In this document: positions 57,356-64,000 of the stretch, one piece after another
Numbering within the stretch: the first letter of the stretch is position 1
How the letters are laid out: every line of letters starts with the position of its first letter
Assembly: GCA_963693305.1 (NCBI GenBank)
Contig: OY855904.1
Location: forward strand, 49,948,761-50,012,760
Length of the DNA: 64,000 nucleotides
Direction of reading: 5' to 3'
From: Meandrina meandrites
Taxonomy: Eukaryota; Cnidaria; Anthozoa; Scleractinia; Meandrinidae
Made by a program: the position numbers and the translations under genes
Notes under the pieces: model-generated
What the model was told of the DNA's origin: nothing
Seen by the model: the letters and a program-made list of their open reading frames with translations, nothing else
The model's database searches: none

Positions 57356-59094
57356 ATGGATAATGAATGGACCGGTGGTGGAGGATGGTTGAATGCTTAT
57401 TCGAGGCAGCAAAGAACCAAAAGTGCAGCGAAAGCTGATGCAGCAAAAGACAAGGCCCCTCTGCCGTCACAGCACAGCAGCGCATCTGCGCTTCTAAAAT
57501 GGATTCAGACACCACAAGCTGACAGCATTGCCAAAGTAGCAGAACAAAAGGCATGGAAAACTTTTAATGCAAAATACCCGAATGCTGATAAATCAAAGTT
57601 TGAGCCACAGACCGATTTCACCAAAGACCACACAGCAACCTCAGAAATTTATTTCAAAGCAGGGCCAGGCAATTTGATAAACGTTTTTGGTTCAGACAGC
57701 AAATATTGGAGCCCGGAAATGAAAAGTGCGCTGGGTATTGGCCAATCATCAGAAGGGTTCCCACAACAGCTTACACCAAGTGGTTTAAAAGGTGACTCTT
57801 TGCCCATCCCTGCTGTTGGCTTTCACGATGCCGCCCCGAGTTTGAAAAAAATATTTAATGACCAACTGAATATTTACGTAACACCGGACCAGTATTTCAC
57901 AACAAAGTTCAGAGAGGTATTTCAAAAAACCAAACTCACCCACCATTCAGGGAAAGAGTCAAAAACATGGCTAGCCGGCCCAAATATGAGATATTGGCCA
58001 CAGCAGCTGAATTTTGCTGTCTGGTGTGCGACAACGGGCTGTGGTATAAGTCGCGAAATTTTCGATAACAACTATGCTATGCCAGAGAATGTGCGAGCTT
58101 TTTACAAGTTCCATATATATTTTACTGTCAGGCGAATATTGTTTCAGATGGGGGGGATACAAAGCATAAGCGCTTTGCCAGGCGACCCTACTTTTGACCA
58201 GATTAACAACAAATACGACGTGGCTTCATACAAAAGAATATGCAATGAGTTCGGAGTCGACCCGTCAAGCGATTTTCGTTTTAAAAGAGGCGCAAACCAC
58301 GGCCTGGGAAGCGTTTACATCTATGTGTCAAACATTGGACCGTCTAAAGAAGGGGGAGACATTTACCCCGGGGGGTCAAAAAAGTTCTCAGACGAAGGTG
58401 GATCAGGCTCAAAAGGTAACTTGATTTATTATATCGAGCCAGATGACGCTGCCTACGGACAGGCAGACTGGTTTTGTCCAAATGTAGCAGAAGGTCTAAC
58501 GCAGGCGGGTTTGTCGCGAATAAACCAGTCGATAGAGGCGTTTGTTTACTTGTTTTGGGTTCACAGGTGAACGTTAGAAGCAGTATACTTGGAACAGGAG
58601 GGCGCGCAAAGGAAGCGCAAAGTGAGTTCCTTGTCCTAGTGGAAGATGCGATAAGGCAACCGGATCTGGCAAAGTCAGTTCAAAGGTACCAACTTGCTGT
58701 CGACGAGGCAAAGGTGAGGCTTAACTTTGCAGTGTGTCCGGGGGCCTGGCTGATGCCTGCGAGTATGGTGATAAATACTGAGAGTACGATTGGTTACAAC
58801 AACCAGCTCAAACAAGCTGTGCCAGGGATGAAGCTCGGGGTTAACGACGAAGTGAATAAGAGCACAAAAAAAGTGGGCGTAACAAACATGAGCGGGGGTC
58901 CGTCAAAAGTAAAAAGACCAATAGGTCATACTTCTGATAAAAAACCACCTGTCGTTCCCGCACAGCCAGAAAAAATCGAACCTGTGCAGGCAACACAAGT
59001 TACAGCAAAGCCCACAGCGCATGAGAATAATAAAGTCTACCTTATTATGGGTGGCGCTCTTTTTGCATTTATCGCCGCTCACTACGCTTTTTAA
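57356..59094 (+). CDS. Large virion-type protein with C-terminal membrane anchor, frame break
   Basis: The first frame runs from the ATG at 57356 to a stop at 58570. A second frame, open from about 58474, carries on to 59094. Coding style continues across, so a 1-nt loss near 58545-58556 is likely. The N-terminal part is Gly/Ala/Lys-rich. The middle has Trp-rich segments such as MRYWPQQLNFAVWC and a Gly-rich loop near residues 325-355. The second part ends in a hydrophobic helix (about 17 residues) at the extreme C-terminus, an anchor arrangement. Its last 26 bp overlap the opposing gene at 59069. I do not recognise the family. Position next to capsid-type genes suggests a structural role. 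The break may be an assembly error. Confidence 0.5.
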
Positions 59095-60271
59095 CTTGCT
59101 CGAAGAGAAAGACGGCCACACCGACAATCAACAGCCAAGCATTTTTGCCAAGAAAGCTGATCACCTCACCGGCCGTGCGAAACACGAAACTGACAATCGA
59201 GCCAAGTAGGCCCGGAAGAATGCCTGCTATTTTTTTGCCTAGCGTCTTAAGGCCATCGCCGACACCCTTTGCAACAGCCTTAAGCCCGTTTGAGAGAGAG
59301 CTCAGAATGACGCCAATAGTCGTGCCAACGGCAAGCAAAACTGCTGTGACGGTGAAGCCATACTTTTTGAAAATCTCTTTAACCTTTTCTCTTAATTTGT
59401 CTGTCAAGGACAACCTTTCGATCTCTTCTTCTCTTTCATTCTCTATTTCATTTATTTCTTGATCTAATTCAAGAACTCTTTCACGAGCTTGTTGTCTTTC
59501 TGCTTGTGGCGTGTTTTCGTCGTTTGCAATTTCTTCTTGTTTTTGTCTTTCTTGTCGTATTTCTTCTTCCCTTTCTTGCCTTTCTGCTTCATGTTGTTGG
59601 AATTCTTGTAAAGTGGGTGCTTCTGGAATTCTTGTTTCTTGTCCAAGTATCTGATTTTCAACAGAATTTATTTGATAATCAATTTTCGCTATTTCTTCTT
59701 TTGCCTTTTTTATGTTCCGCTCTGCCAAAGCTCTTTCTGAACTGTCTTTTGAGGTATCTTTTGAAATTTTTTGTTTATCGGCAATATATTTTTCCCATTT
59801 TTCCTTTTCTTTTTTCTGTTTGTCCAAGAAGTCTTCTCTTTTAAAGCCAAGTTTTGTTTTAAATCTATTTATGAAAGTAGAAAGAAGTGATTTTTTGTCT
59901 GATTTAAAAACTTCAATGTCTCCACCTCGGGGTCCTTTCGCAATGATTTTGCCACGATTGTTTATAGACAAATCAATGCTTTCATTATATTCTGGGAAAT
60001 AGTATTTTATCTTATTTTGCGCCTCTTGTAACTGAAATTCCCTTGTAAGATTACCACTACCCTCGATAAAAGAGGTTTCTGCAGTATGTGAGCCGCGCTC
60101 AGGGGGCCTATTCATCGTGGTAGTTCTCAAAGGTATTCGTTCTCTACGTCCGGGTGTCGACGCGGAGCCTGGATCAAACGGTCCTGTTGTGTCGTCTTTA
60201 TCGTCGTCATTGCGCTCATCTGTATGATCCAAGAGAGGAACTGTTTCGTCAAAGCCACCACCTTCCGCCAT
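59069..60271 (-). CDS. Coiled-coil protein with C-terminal hydrophobic domain
   Basis: A 400-residue frame starting at an ATG (60271). The N-terminal ~80 residues are acidic and disordered. A small beta-type segment around 85-125 contains GKIIAKGPRGGDIEVF. A long Glu/Arg/Gln-rich coiled coil spans about residues 150-290. The last ~100 residues have a hydrophobic helix, an amphipathic Gly/Lys stretch (GLKAVAKGVGDGLKTLGKKI) and two more hydrophobic helices before a basic end. This layout suits a membrane-associated virion or lysis-type protein. It is divergent from the capsid gene at 60369, with two palindromes in the gap, and its end overlaps the opposing gene by 26 bp. Function inferred only from layout. 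Confidence 0.6.
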   Translation of the reverse strand: MAEGGGFDETVPLLDHTDERNDDDKDDTTGPFDPGSASTPGRRERIPLRTTTMNRPPERGSHTAETSFIEGSGNLTREFQLQEAQNKIKYYFPEYNESIDLSINNRGKIIAKGPRGGDIEVFKSDKKSLLSTFINRFKTKLGFKREDFLDKQKKEKEKWEKYIADKQKISKDTSKDSSERALAERNIKKAKEEIAKIDYQINSVENQILGQETRIPEAPTLQEFQQHEAERQEREEEIRQERQKQEEIANDENTPQAERQQARERVLELDQEINEIENEREEEIERLSLTDKLREKVKEIFKKYGFTVTAVLLAVGTTIGVILSSLSNGLKAVAKGVGDGLKTLGKKIAGILPGLLGSIVSFVFRTAGEVISFLGKNAWLLIVGVAVFLFEQVKKRSERR

Positions 60272-60276
60272 CGATT

Positions 60277-60307
60277 ATCAACAAAGTTGATTATTAACAA
60301 AGTTGAT
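60277..60307. promoter_or_regulatory. Two palindromes between divergent genes
   Basis: ATCAACAAAGTTGAT at 60277-60291 and a one-mismatch copy at 60293-60307, arranged in tandem just upstream of the coiled-coil gene and ahead of the capsid gene. The same motif recurs at 62342, 63417, 63515 and 63973. Confidence 0.6.
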
Positions 60308-60368
60308 GGAGTTATTTTATATTTACAATTGAAATTTTTTTATTGAATATTTTATATTCTTTGCAATA

Positions 60369-61628
60369 ATGGACGGTGTACAGGAAAACCTTCGGCCAAC
60401 ACGAAGTGAGAAAACTCTTGGCGCTCTAAAAGCGGAGCGCGCGGTAAAACGCATCACTTTCGATCGAACAGAAGCCAAACCAGAGGAAACGCTTTATGTT
60501 TCGGTTCCCAAGCTGAATGAAAACGAGGTCATTGTTCCCGGCTCACTTGCGCTGCGCTTTAACATTGATTTGAGCGGAGGCCATGCCAACAACTTTCTTG
60601 TCGACAATGTTGGACGGGCGCTAGTTGAAAAACTTGTTGTGAAGTTCTCTGGCACCATCCTGCAGGACACAGTTGATTACGACATTTACAAGATATTCGA
60701 GGACCTCTTCCTATCGCAGGAGGAGCGCGACAACATGTTGCAAGATGGAATCCAGGGTGAGGACCTTAACAAAATTCGCTCAAACGCGGGTGATAAGAAG
60801 ACCTCAGGCGTCGCTGCAGAAATCAAACTGAACAGGATTTACGGAACCCAATACAGGATCCGCCTTGACCACCAGATTTTGAACGACCACGGGGCCTTTT
60901 ATTCGCAGGCTCTATACAACGATCTTGTGTTCGAACTGAAACTTGCACCAGCCTCTAAGGTCGTCAGAGGCTCAGACACCTCGAAGCTAGAATATAAGCT
61001 TAAAAACGTCCAGCTGGAGTACGAGATGATAAGAAGCAAAACACTGGCAGATGAAGCCTCCAGCTCGTACACAAATGGAAAAGAATTTGCATATGACCAC
61101 ATTCAGCGTGAAAAAGTGGTTACCTTTGCCAAAGGCACGGACACAATGCTGAATATCAAAGTTAACCCGCAGAGAAAGTCCCTCAAAGGCATCTTGCTAC
61201 TGTTTATCGAGCCCTATGTTGCTGGCGCAAGGCATTCAGAAACTTACTTTAACCCAGACCTAACGAAAATTAGTGTCACAGTGAACGGCTCGCCCAACAG
61301 GCTGTACAACAACGGACTTGAAGGAATTGATATTTGGGAGGAGGTCAAACGCTTCTTTCTAAAATCCAAAAACAAAACACAGCACATGAATGCAACAAAG
61401 TTTTATACAGAAAACAAGTTCGGGGTTATGATCGATCTGCGTTCCATGGCTGATCACTCGATGCACGGAAGCGGCACGCGACTTGTAAACACAAAGGATG
61501 GAGTACAGCTGGAGCTTGAGAGGAATGTAAGCGGCTCTGGCAATGACAAAGTTAGATGCCACATTTACGTAATCAGTGACGCGCAGATGAATATATTAGG
61601 AAGACAATTAGAATCTGTGCAGTACTAG
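60369..61628 (+). CDS. Probable double-jelly-roll major capsid protein
   Basis: A 419-residue frame with an ATG following a TATATTC-type AT-rich leader. It is beta-rich throughout. The N-terminal strand block is followed by VEKLVVKFSGTILQ and YDIYKIFEDLF, then an ER-rich helix; this order is typical of the first jelly roll in major capsid proteins of Polinton-like elements. A second beta-rich half starts near residue 235. Length is short for Polintons but in range for Polinton-like virus capsids. Its neighbour 124 bp downstream is the packaging ATPase, the usual pairing. Many copies would assemble the icosahedral shell. The identification is by motif order and context, not a search. Confidence 0.65.
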   Translation: MDGVQENLRPTRSEKTLGALKAERAVKRITFDRTEAKPEETLYVSVPKLNENEVIVPGSLALRFNIDLSGGHANNFLVDNVGRALVEKLVVKFSGTILQDTVDYDIYKIFEDLFLSQEERDNMLQDGIQGEDLNKIRSNAGDKKTSGVAAEIKLNRIYGTQYRIRLDHQILNDHGAFYSQALYNDLVFELKLAPASKVVRGSDTSKLEYKLKNVQLEYEMIRSKTLADEASSSYTNGKEFAYDHIQREKVVTFAKGTDTMLNIKVNPQRKSLKGILLLFIEPYVAGARHSETYFNPDLTKISVTVNGSPNRLYNNGLEGIDIWEEVKRFFLKSKNKTQHMNATKFYTENKFGVMIDLRSMADHSMHGSGTRLVNTKDGVQLELERNVSGSGNDKVRCHIYVISDAQMNILGRQLESVQY

Positions 61629-61644
61629 TGGGGGTACCCCCCAC
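61628..61644 (+). terminator. GTGGGGG hairpin at the capsid gene stop
   Basis: GTGGGGGTACCCCCCAC begins at the last base of the capsid stop codon and is followed by ACCCCC. The perfect stem suggests transcript end formation. Related hairpins lie at 61736 and 63952. Confidence 0.55.
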
Positions 61645-61660
61645 ACCCCCTTGGGTGGCT

Positions 61661-61703
61661 GATGAATATTTTAGAAATGCAATTAGATTCTGTACAGTAC
61701 TAA
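61661..61703 (+). repeat. Duplicated 3' end of the capsid gene
   Basis: GATGAATATT..AG followed by AATTAGA.TCTGT.CAGTACTA copies the last ~43 bp of the capsid gene (61586-61628) with a few changes. It lies between two hairpins. Confidence 0.8.
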
Positions 61704-61735
61704 TAGAATAGCAACAAAGTTTCTTATATCGGGGT

Positions 61736-61751
61736 GTGGGGTTTACCCCAC
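61736..61751 (+). terminator. GTGGGG hairpin before the ATPase start
   Basis: GTGGGGTTTACCCCAC, preceded by GGGGT. It is the mirror arrangement of the hairpin at 61628, so the pair brackets the duplicated capsid tail. It ends one base before the ATG of the ATPase. Confidence 0.5.
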
Positions 61752-61752
61752 C

Positions 61753-62355
61753 ATGGATCCGAGCAAGATACCCTTTAACGCTCTGATTGTTGGGCCGACG
61801 AATTCAGGCAAATCGAAGTATGTGGTTGACCAAATCTATGGCCCTTTCCGCGGCAAGTTCGACTACATTGTGCTTATCTGCCCAACATTCGCGCACAACA
61901 AGACCTACCACCGAATTGGTGAAAATGACCCAAGAATGTTTGTGATAATATGCAAGCAGCACGAGGTGGAAAGTTGGTTGAAGGTCGTGAGCTGGCTGTT
62001 TGAGGGCACCAACACGCTCATAATCCTCGATGACTGCGCAGCCTCAAAAGATGTGAAAGGGCGCACAGGCCAGCTGGTGAATCTTGGCTTTTCCGCTCGA
62101 CATATCGGCATCAGCGTTTGCGTGCTGACCCAGAAGATAACCAGCATAACACCTTCCTTCAGGGAAAACGTGGTGGCTATCGTTTTATTTTACACTCCCT
62201 CAGCCAAAACCACGAAGGCAATCTTTGATGATTACGCCGGCGAACTCTCCCACGATGAGTACAAATCTCTTATCTCAAAGCTGAAAGAGCGGAAGTTCTC
62301 TTATCTCGTGTTCTCGCTTCGCTACCCCTACGGATTATCATATCAACTAAGTTGA
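61753..62355 (+). CDS. A32-type genome packaging ATPase
   Basis: A 200-residue P-loop ATPase. Walker A GPTNSGKS lies at residues 14-21 and Walker B LIILDD at 89-94. A likely sensor motif with VLTQK lies near 137-141. The short length and motif spacing fit poxvirus A32-like packaging ATPases found in Polintons, Polinton-like viruses and large DNA viruses. It would pump genome DNA into the capsid at one vertex. It lies directly after the probable capsid gene. The start ATG is one base after a GTGGGG hairpin, so the leader is very short or structured. The stop is followed by an ATCAACTAAGTTGAT palindrome. Confidence 0.85.
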   Translation: MDPSKIPFNALIVGPTNSGKSKYVVDQIYGPFRGKFDYIVLICPTFAHNKTYHRIGENDPRMFVIICKQHEVESWLKVVSWLFEGTNTLIILDDCAASKDVKGRTGQLVNLGFSARHIGISVCVLTQKITSITPSFRENVVAIVLFYTPSAKTTKAIFDDYAGELSHDEYKSLISKLKERKFSYLVFSLRYPYGLSYQLS

Positions 62356-62356
62356 T
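62342..62356. promoter_or_regulatory. Palindrome at the ATPase gene end
   Basis: ATCAACTAAGTTGAT overlaps the last codons and stop of the ATPase gene. It is a variant of the cluster-wide 15-bp motif, with TAA in the centre. Confidence 0.6.
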
Positions 62357-62400
62357 AAGTTGATAATTTTGAATTAAAAAAATAAAAGTTGTATATAAAC

Positions 62401-62976
62401 ATGGCTGAACAAGAGTTCGCAGATGTTATAAACCTACTGGAAGCTGAGCCGTCAAGCAGCCCGGCTGATAGTAGCCTTGTGCCACAGTTGCTATCCGGAC
62501 CTAACATTCCTGCTCTTCGTGAGCAGCTGGCCGTGCTTGTATCAACAGGCAAATCCAAAGAGGCCATCGGCGTGCAGTTAACACATGAGCAGTTGAAACG
62601 CTTGACCGATAAAGAAGTTGAAAAGTACTACAAGAGATATGAAACCTTCGTTGGCAGCAAGACAACCGAAAGCATGGTTGACAACCTGCTTACGCTTGTG
62701 ACAAGAGGCCTGCAAATGGTTATTGAAATAGATGACGTTGATGCCATGAAAAAAGAACTAAAAGGAGACTTCATTATAAACAAAGAAATGACAGATTTTG
62801 TCGGGGGGCTCTCTTTGAAATATGGGAAATTTCTTGCTCCTATTTCTGCTGCCTTGATAACGGCGAAGCACATTAATTTTAATTCGCATTTGGAGAAAAA
62901 TGACAAAGCAAAATTAGAAGAAATTCCTGAGCATTGCTCACCAATTACTGAACATTTGCAGACAAATTCTGAGTAA
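62401..62976 (+). CDS. Conserved-looking helical protein, unknown
   Basis: A 191-residue frame. An upstream in-frame TTG at 62389 is less likely as a start than the ATG at 62401, which follows GTATATAAAC. The protein is helical with an acidic N-terminus, then LTHEQLKRLTDKEVEKYYKR and later DFIINKEMTDFVGG. A weakly hydrophobic stretch near residues 140-155 might associate with membranes. It sits between the ATPase and the membrane-anchored gene at 63024 in the same orientation. No family is recognised. Confidence 0.6.
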   Translation: MAEQEFADVINLLEAEPSSSPADSSLVPQLLSGPNIPALREQLAVLVSTGKSKEAIGVQLTHEQLKRLTDKEVEKYYKRYETFVGSKTTESMVDNLLTLVTRGLQMVIEIDDVDAMKKELKGDFIINKEMTDFVGGLSLKYGKFLAPISAALITAKHINFNSHLEKNDKAKLEEIPEHCSPITEHLQTNSE

Positions 62977-63023
62977 TTTCTAAGTATTATTTTATTTGCT
63001 TAACATATACGCTTTGTTTCAAA

Positions 63024-63488
63024 ATGTCAACCGAACAATCCGAGCAGGTCGATATAACACAGCAAGCAACAACTCCAACTCCAACTACAACCCCCAAGCG
63101 CGAAAAAAATCCCAAGCGTGTGGCTGCTGGCAAAGCGGTTGCTGAAAAAACACGGCTGGCCCGTGAACAACAGAAAAAAGCTGCAGCTGAGGCTGCTATC
63201 ATAATCGCAAACAACAAGGCAAAGGCCACTGCCCCAGTTTCTGAGCCAGACCCGCCTACAGAATACGAAACACCAAAAAGTACCAAAGTTGATAATAGCA
63301 GTCTCAGCACCACCCAATGGATTGGTGTTATCAGCATAGTCGTTTCACTGATTGGGATTTATTACAAACGCGAAGAGCTTAAGGCCGCATTTAGCAAAAA
63401 AAACACACCTGAGCCTATCAACAAAGTTGATGAGCCACAACCTGTTAGAGGTGTAAAACAAACCGGAAGTCTAAAACTTTTGGATTGA
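63024..63488 (+). CDS. Single-pass membrane protein, Ala/Lys-rich
   Basis: A 154-residue frame with an ATG at 63024. A Thr/Pro-rich start precedes a Lys/Ala-rich helical segment with NPKRVAAGKAVAEKTRLARE. A hydrophobic helix lies near residues 99-112 (WIGVISIVVSLIGIYY), and a charged C-terminal tail follows. The cluster palindrome ATCAACAAAGTTGAT falls inside the coding region at 63417-63431. It is the fourth of six rightward genes from the capsid gene to the window edge. It could be a membrane-anchored virion protein. Function unknown. Confidence 0.55.
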   Translation: MSTEQSEQVDITQQATTPTPTTTPKREKNPKRVAAGKAVAEKTRLAREQQKKAAAEAAIIIANNKAKATAPVSEPDPPTEYETPKSTKVDNSSLSTTQWIGVISIVVSLIGIYYKREELKAAFSKKNTPEPINKVDEPQPVRGVKQTGSLKLLD

Positions 63489-63514
63489 ATATTTACGAAT
63501 TAATATTATAGCTC

Positions 63515-63529
63515 ATCAACTTTGTTGAT
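63515..63529. promoter_or_regulatory. Palindrome between small genes
   Basis: ATCAACTTTGTTGAT, the reverse-complement form of the cluster motif, between the stop at 63488 and the small gene at 63540. Confidence 0.6.
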
Positions 63530-63539
63530 ACAATATATC

Positions 63540-63698
63540 ATGAAGAAAGTTGATCTTCCTCAAGTTCTTATCTCAACCGCAGCCATTTTTGGGATCGGAC
63601 TGTTATGGTACGACTTCAATGTGAAGATTTTTCTTACAGTCCGCGATCTTATGAAGGCTACAATATTTGACCCGGAAGCAGAAGAGACAAATAATTAA
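63540..63698 (+). CDS. 52-residue single-pass membrane protein
   Basis: A short frame with an ATG at 63540, 10 bp after the palindrome. A hydrophobic helix of about 18 residues (VLISTAAIFGIGLLWY region) lies in the N-terminal half, followed by a short charged tail. Small single-pass proteins are common in the virion modules of jelly-roll viruses. No family is recognised. Confidence 0.5.
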   Translation: MKKVDLPQVLISTAAIFGIGLLWYDFNVKIFLTVRDLMKATIFDPEAEETNN

Positions 63699-63729
63699 TT
63701 TTGATTTAAACTTTTATACTTACATAATA

Positions 63730-63951
63730 ATGTCAGATAACAAGCTTGTTAAAACAATCACAGACGCGGCTACTATCACTGGTTTAGTCGCCGGCATCGG
63801 CTGGGTCGCAAAAAAGGTTGTGAAAGAGAATTTTACTTCTGACCCCAGCAGCAGTGCTATGAACTATGTGAAGTTCACCGCCGTCATGGCAGGTAGCATT
63901 GCGCTCAAACAGTACCTGGAGGACCAAAAAATCCTTCCCACCAGCATGTAA
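63730..63951 (+). CDS. 73-residue small protein with a hydrophobic segment
   Basis: An in-frame TTG lies upstream at 63667, but the ATG at 63730 after an AT-rich leader is the better start. It has two weakly hydrophobic, Gly/Ala/Ile-rich stretches (near residues 13-27 and 47-58). It ends directly before a GTGGGG hairpin (63952-63967). Function unknown. Confidence 0.5.
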   Translation: MSDNKLVKTITDAATITGLVAGIGWVAKKVVKENFTSDPSSSAMNYVKFTAVMAGSIALKQYLEDQKILPTSM

Positions 63952-63967
63952 GTGGGGCAAGCCCCAC
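63952..63967 (+). terminator. GTGGGG hairpin after the last gene
   Basis: GTGGGGCAAGCCCCAC followed by ACCCC, the same family as 61628 and 61736. It is followed at 63973-63987 by the reverse-complement palindrome ATCAACTTTGTTGAT. It probably ends the upstream transcript. Confidence 0.55.
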
Positions 63968-63972
63968 ACCCC

Positions 63973-63987
63973 ATCAACTTTGTTGAT
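63973..63987. promoter_or_regulatory. Palindrome near the window edge
   Basis: ATCAACTTTGTTGAT, sixth copy of the cluster motif, five bases after the terminal hairpin. The cluster continues beyond the window. Confidence 0.6.
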
Positions 63988-64000
63988 AAATTAATTATTT

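Noticed and set aside
62389..62400. Earlier TTG start for the 62401 gene
   Set aside because: The ATG at 62401 directly follows a TATA-like leader, as in neighbouring genes. TTG starts are unlikely.
1..64000. CRISPR arrays, bacterial operons, rRNA or tRNA genes
   Set aside because: No spaced short repeats of CRISPR type. Gene structure is animal-like, and no tRNA or rRNA signature was noticed by eye.

Overview
The window looks like a nuclear genome segment of an invertebrate animal, most likely an anthozoan cnidarian such as a coral. The evidence is AT-rich DNA, spliced transposon genes, LTR, LINE and Penelope-like retroelements, many foldback elements, a TPR-CHAT gene typical of the expansions seen in corals, and a rhodopsin-class receptor fragment. 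Species cannot be assigned from sequence alone. Almost everything here is mobile or mobile-derived.

Layout. 1-2.2 kb: a frameshifted zinc-finger gene on the minus strand. 2.2-13.6 kb: two inverted copies of a ~630 bp repeat enclose a decayed DNA transposon (about 3.15-7.14 kb) and a decayed Tx1/L1-like LINE (about 7.14-12.94 kb). A 1.6 kb foldback element interrupts the LINE ORF1. 13.8-14.9 kb: a hAT-like non-autonomous element. 15.7-20.6 kb: a long TPR-CHAT gene broken by one stop codon. 22.0-38.5 kb: a 16.5 kb DNA transposon with ~190 bp terminal inverted repeats and TTAA target duplications. It carries a multi-exon gene with a DDE-like core. Nested inside it are a nearly intact BEL/Pao retrotransposon (24.4-31.5 kb), a 660 bp TTAA MITE and a 56 bp MITE. 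38.5-54 kb: MITEs, hammerhead-like ribozyme motifs, a GPCR fragment, a Penelope-like element with reverse transcriptase and GIY-YIG nuclease, and the tail of a DUF885-type gene.

The most unusual region is 54.4-64 kb. It is a compact, nearly intronless, two-strand gene cluster that looks like an integrated double-jelly-roll virus of the Polinton / Polinton-like virus sphere. It has an A32-type packaging ATPase, a probable major capsid protein, a probable minor capsid protein and several membrane-anchored or coiled-coil virion-type proteins. It also has its own repeated palindromes (ATCAACAAAGTTGAT) and GTGGGG-loop-CCCCAC hairpins between genes. No integrase, DNA polymerase or protease was seen, and the element runs off the right edge. 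Two genes in it carry a frame break.

The genes fall into two working groups. In the 16.5 kb transposon, one spliced gene probably supplies transposition functions and other elements have since inserted into it. In the right-hand cluster, the genes read as a virion assembly module: capsid shell, genome-packaging motor and membrane or minor virion components. Several non-autonomous elements share TTAA targets with the 16.5 kb transposon, which suggests a common mobilising machinery but does not prove it.
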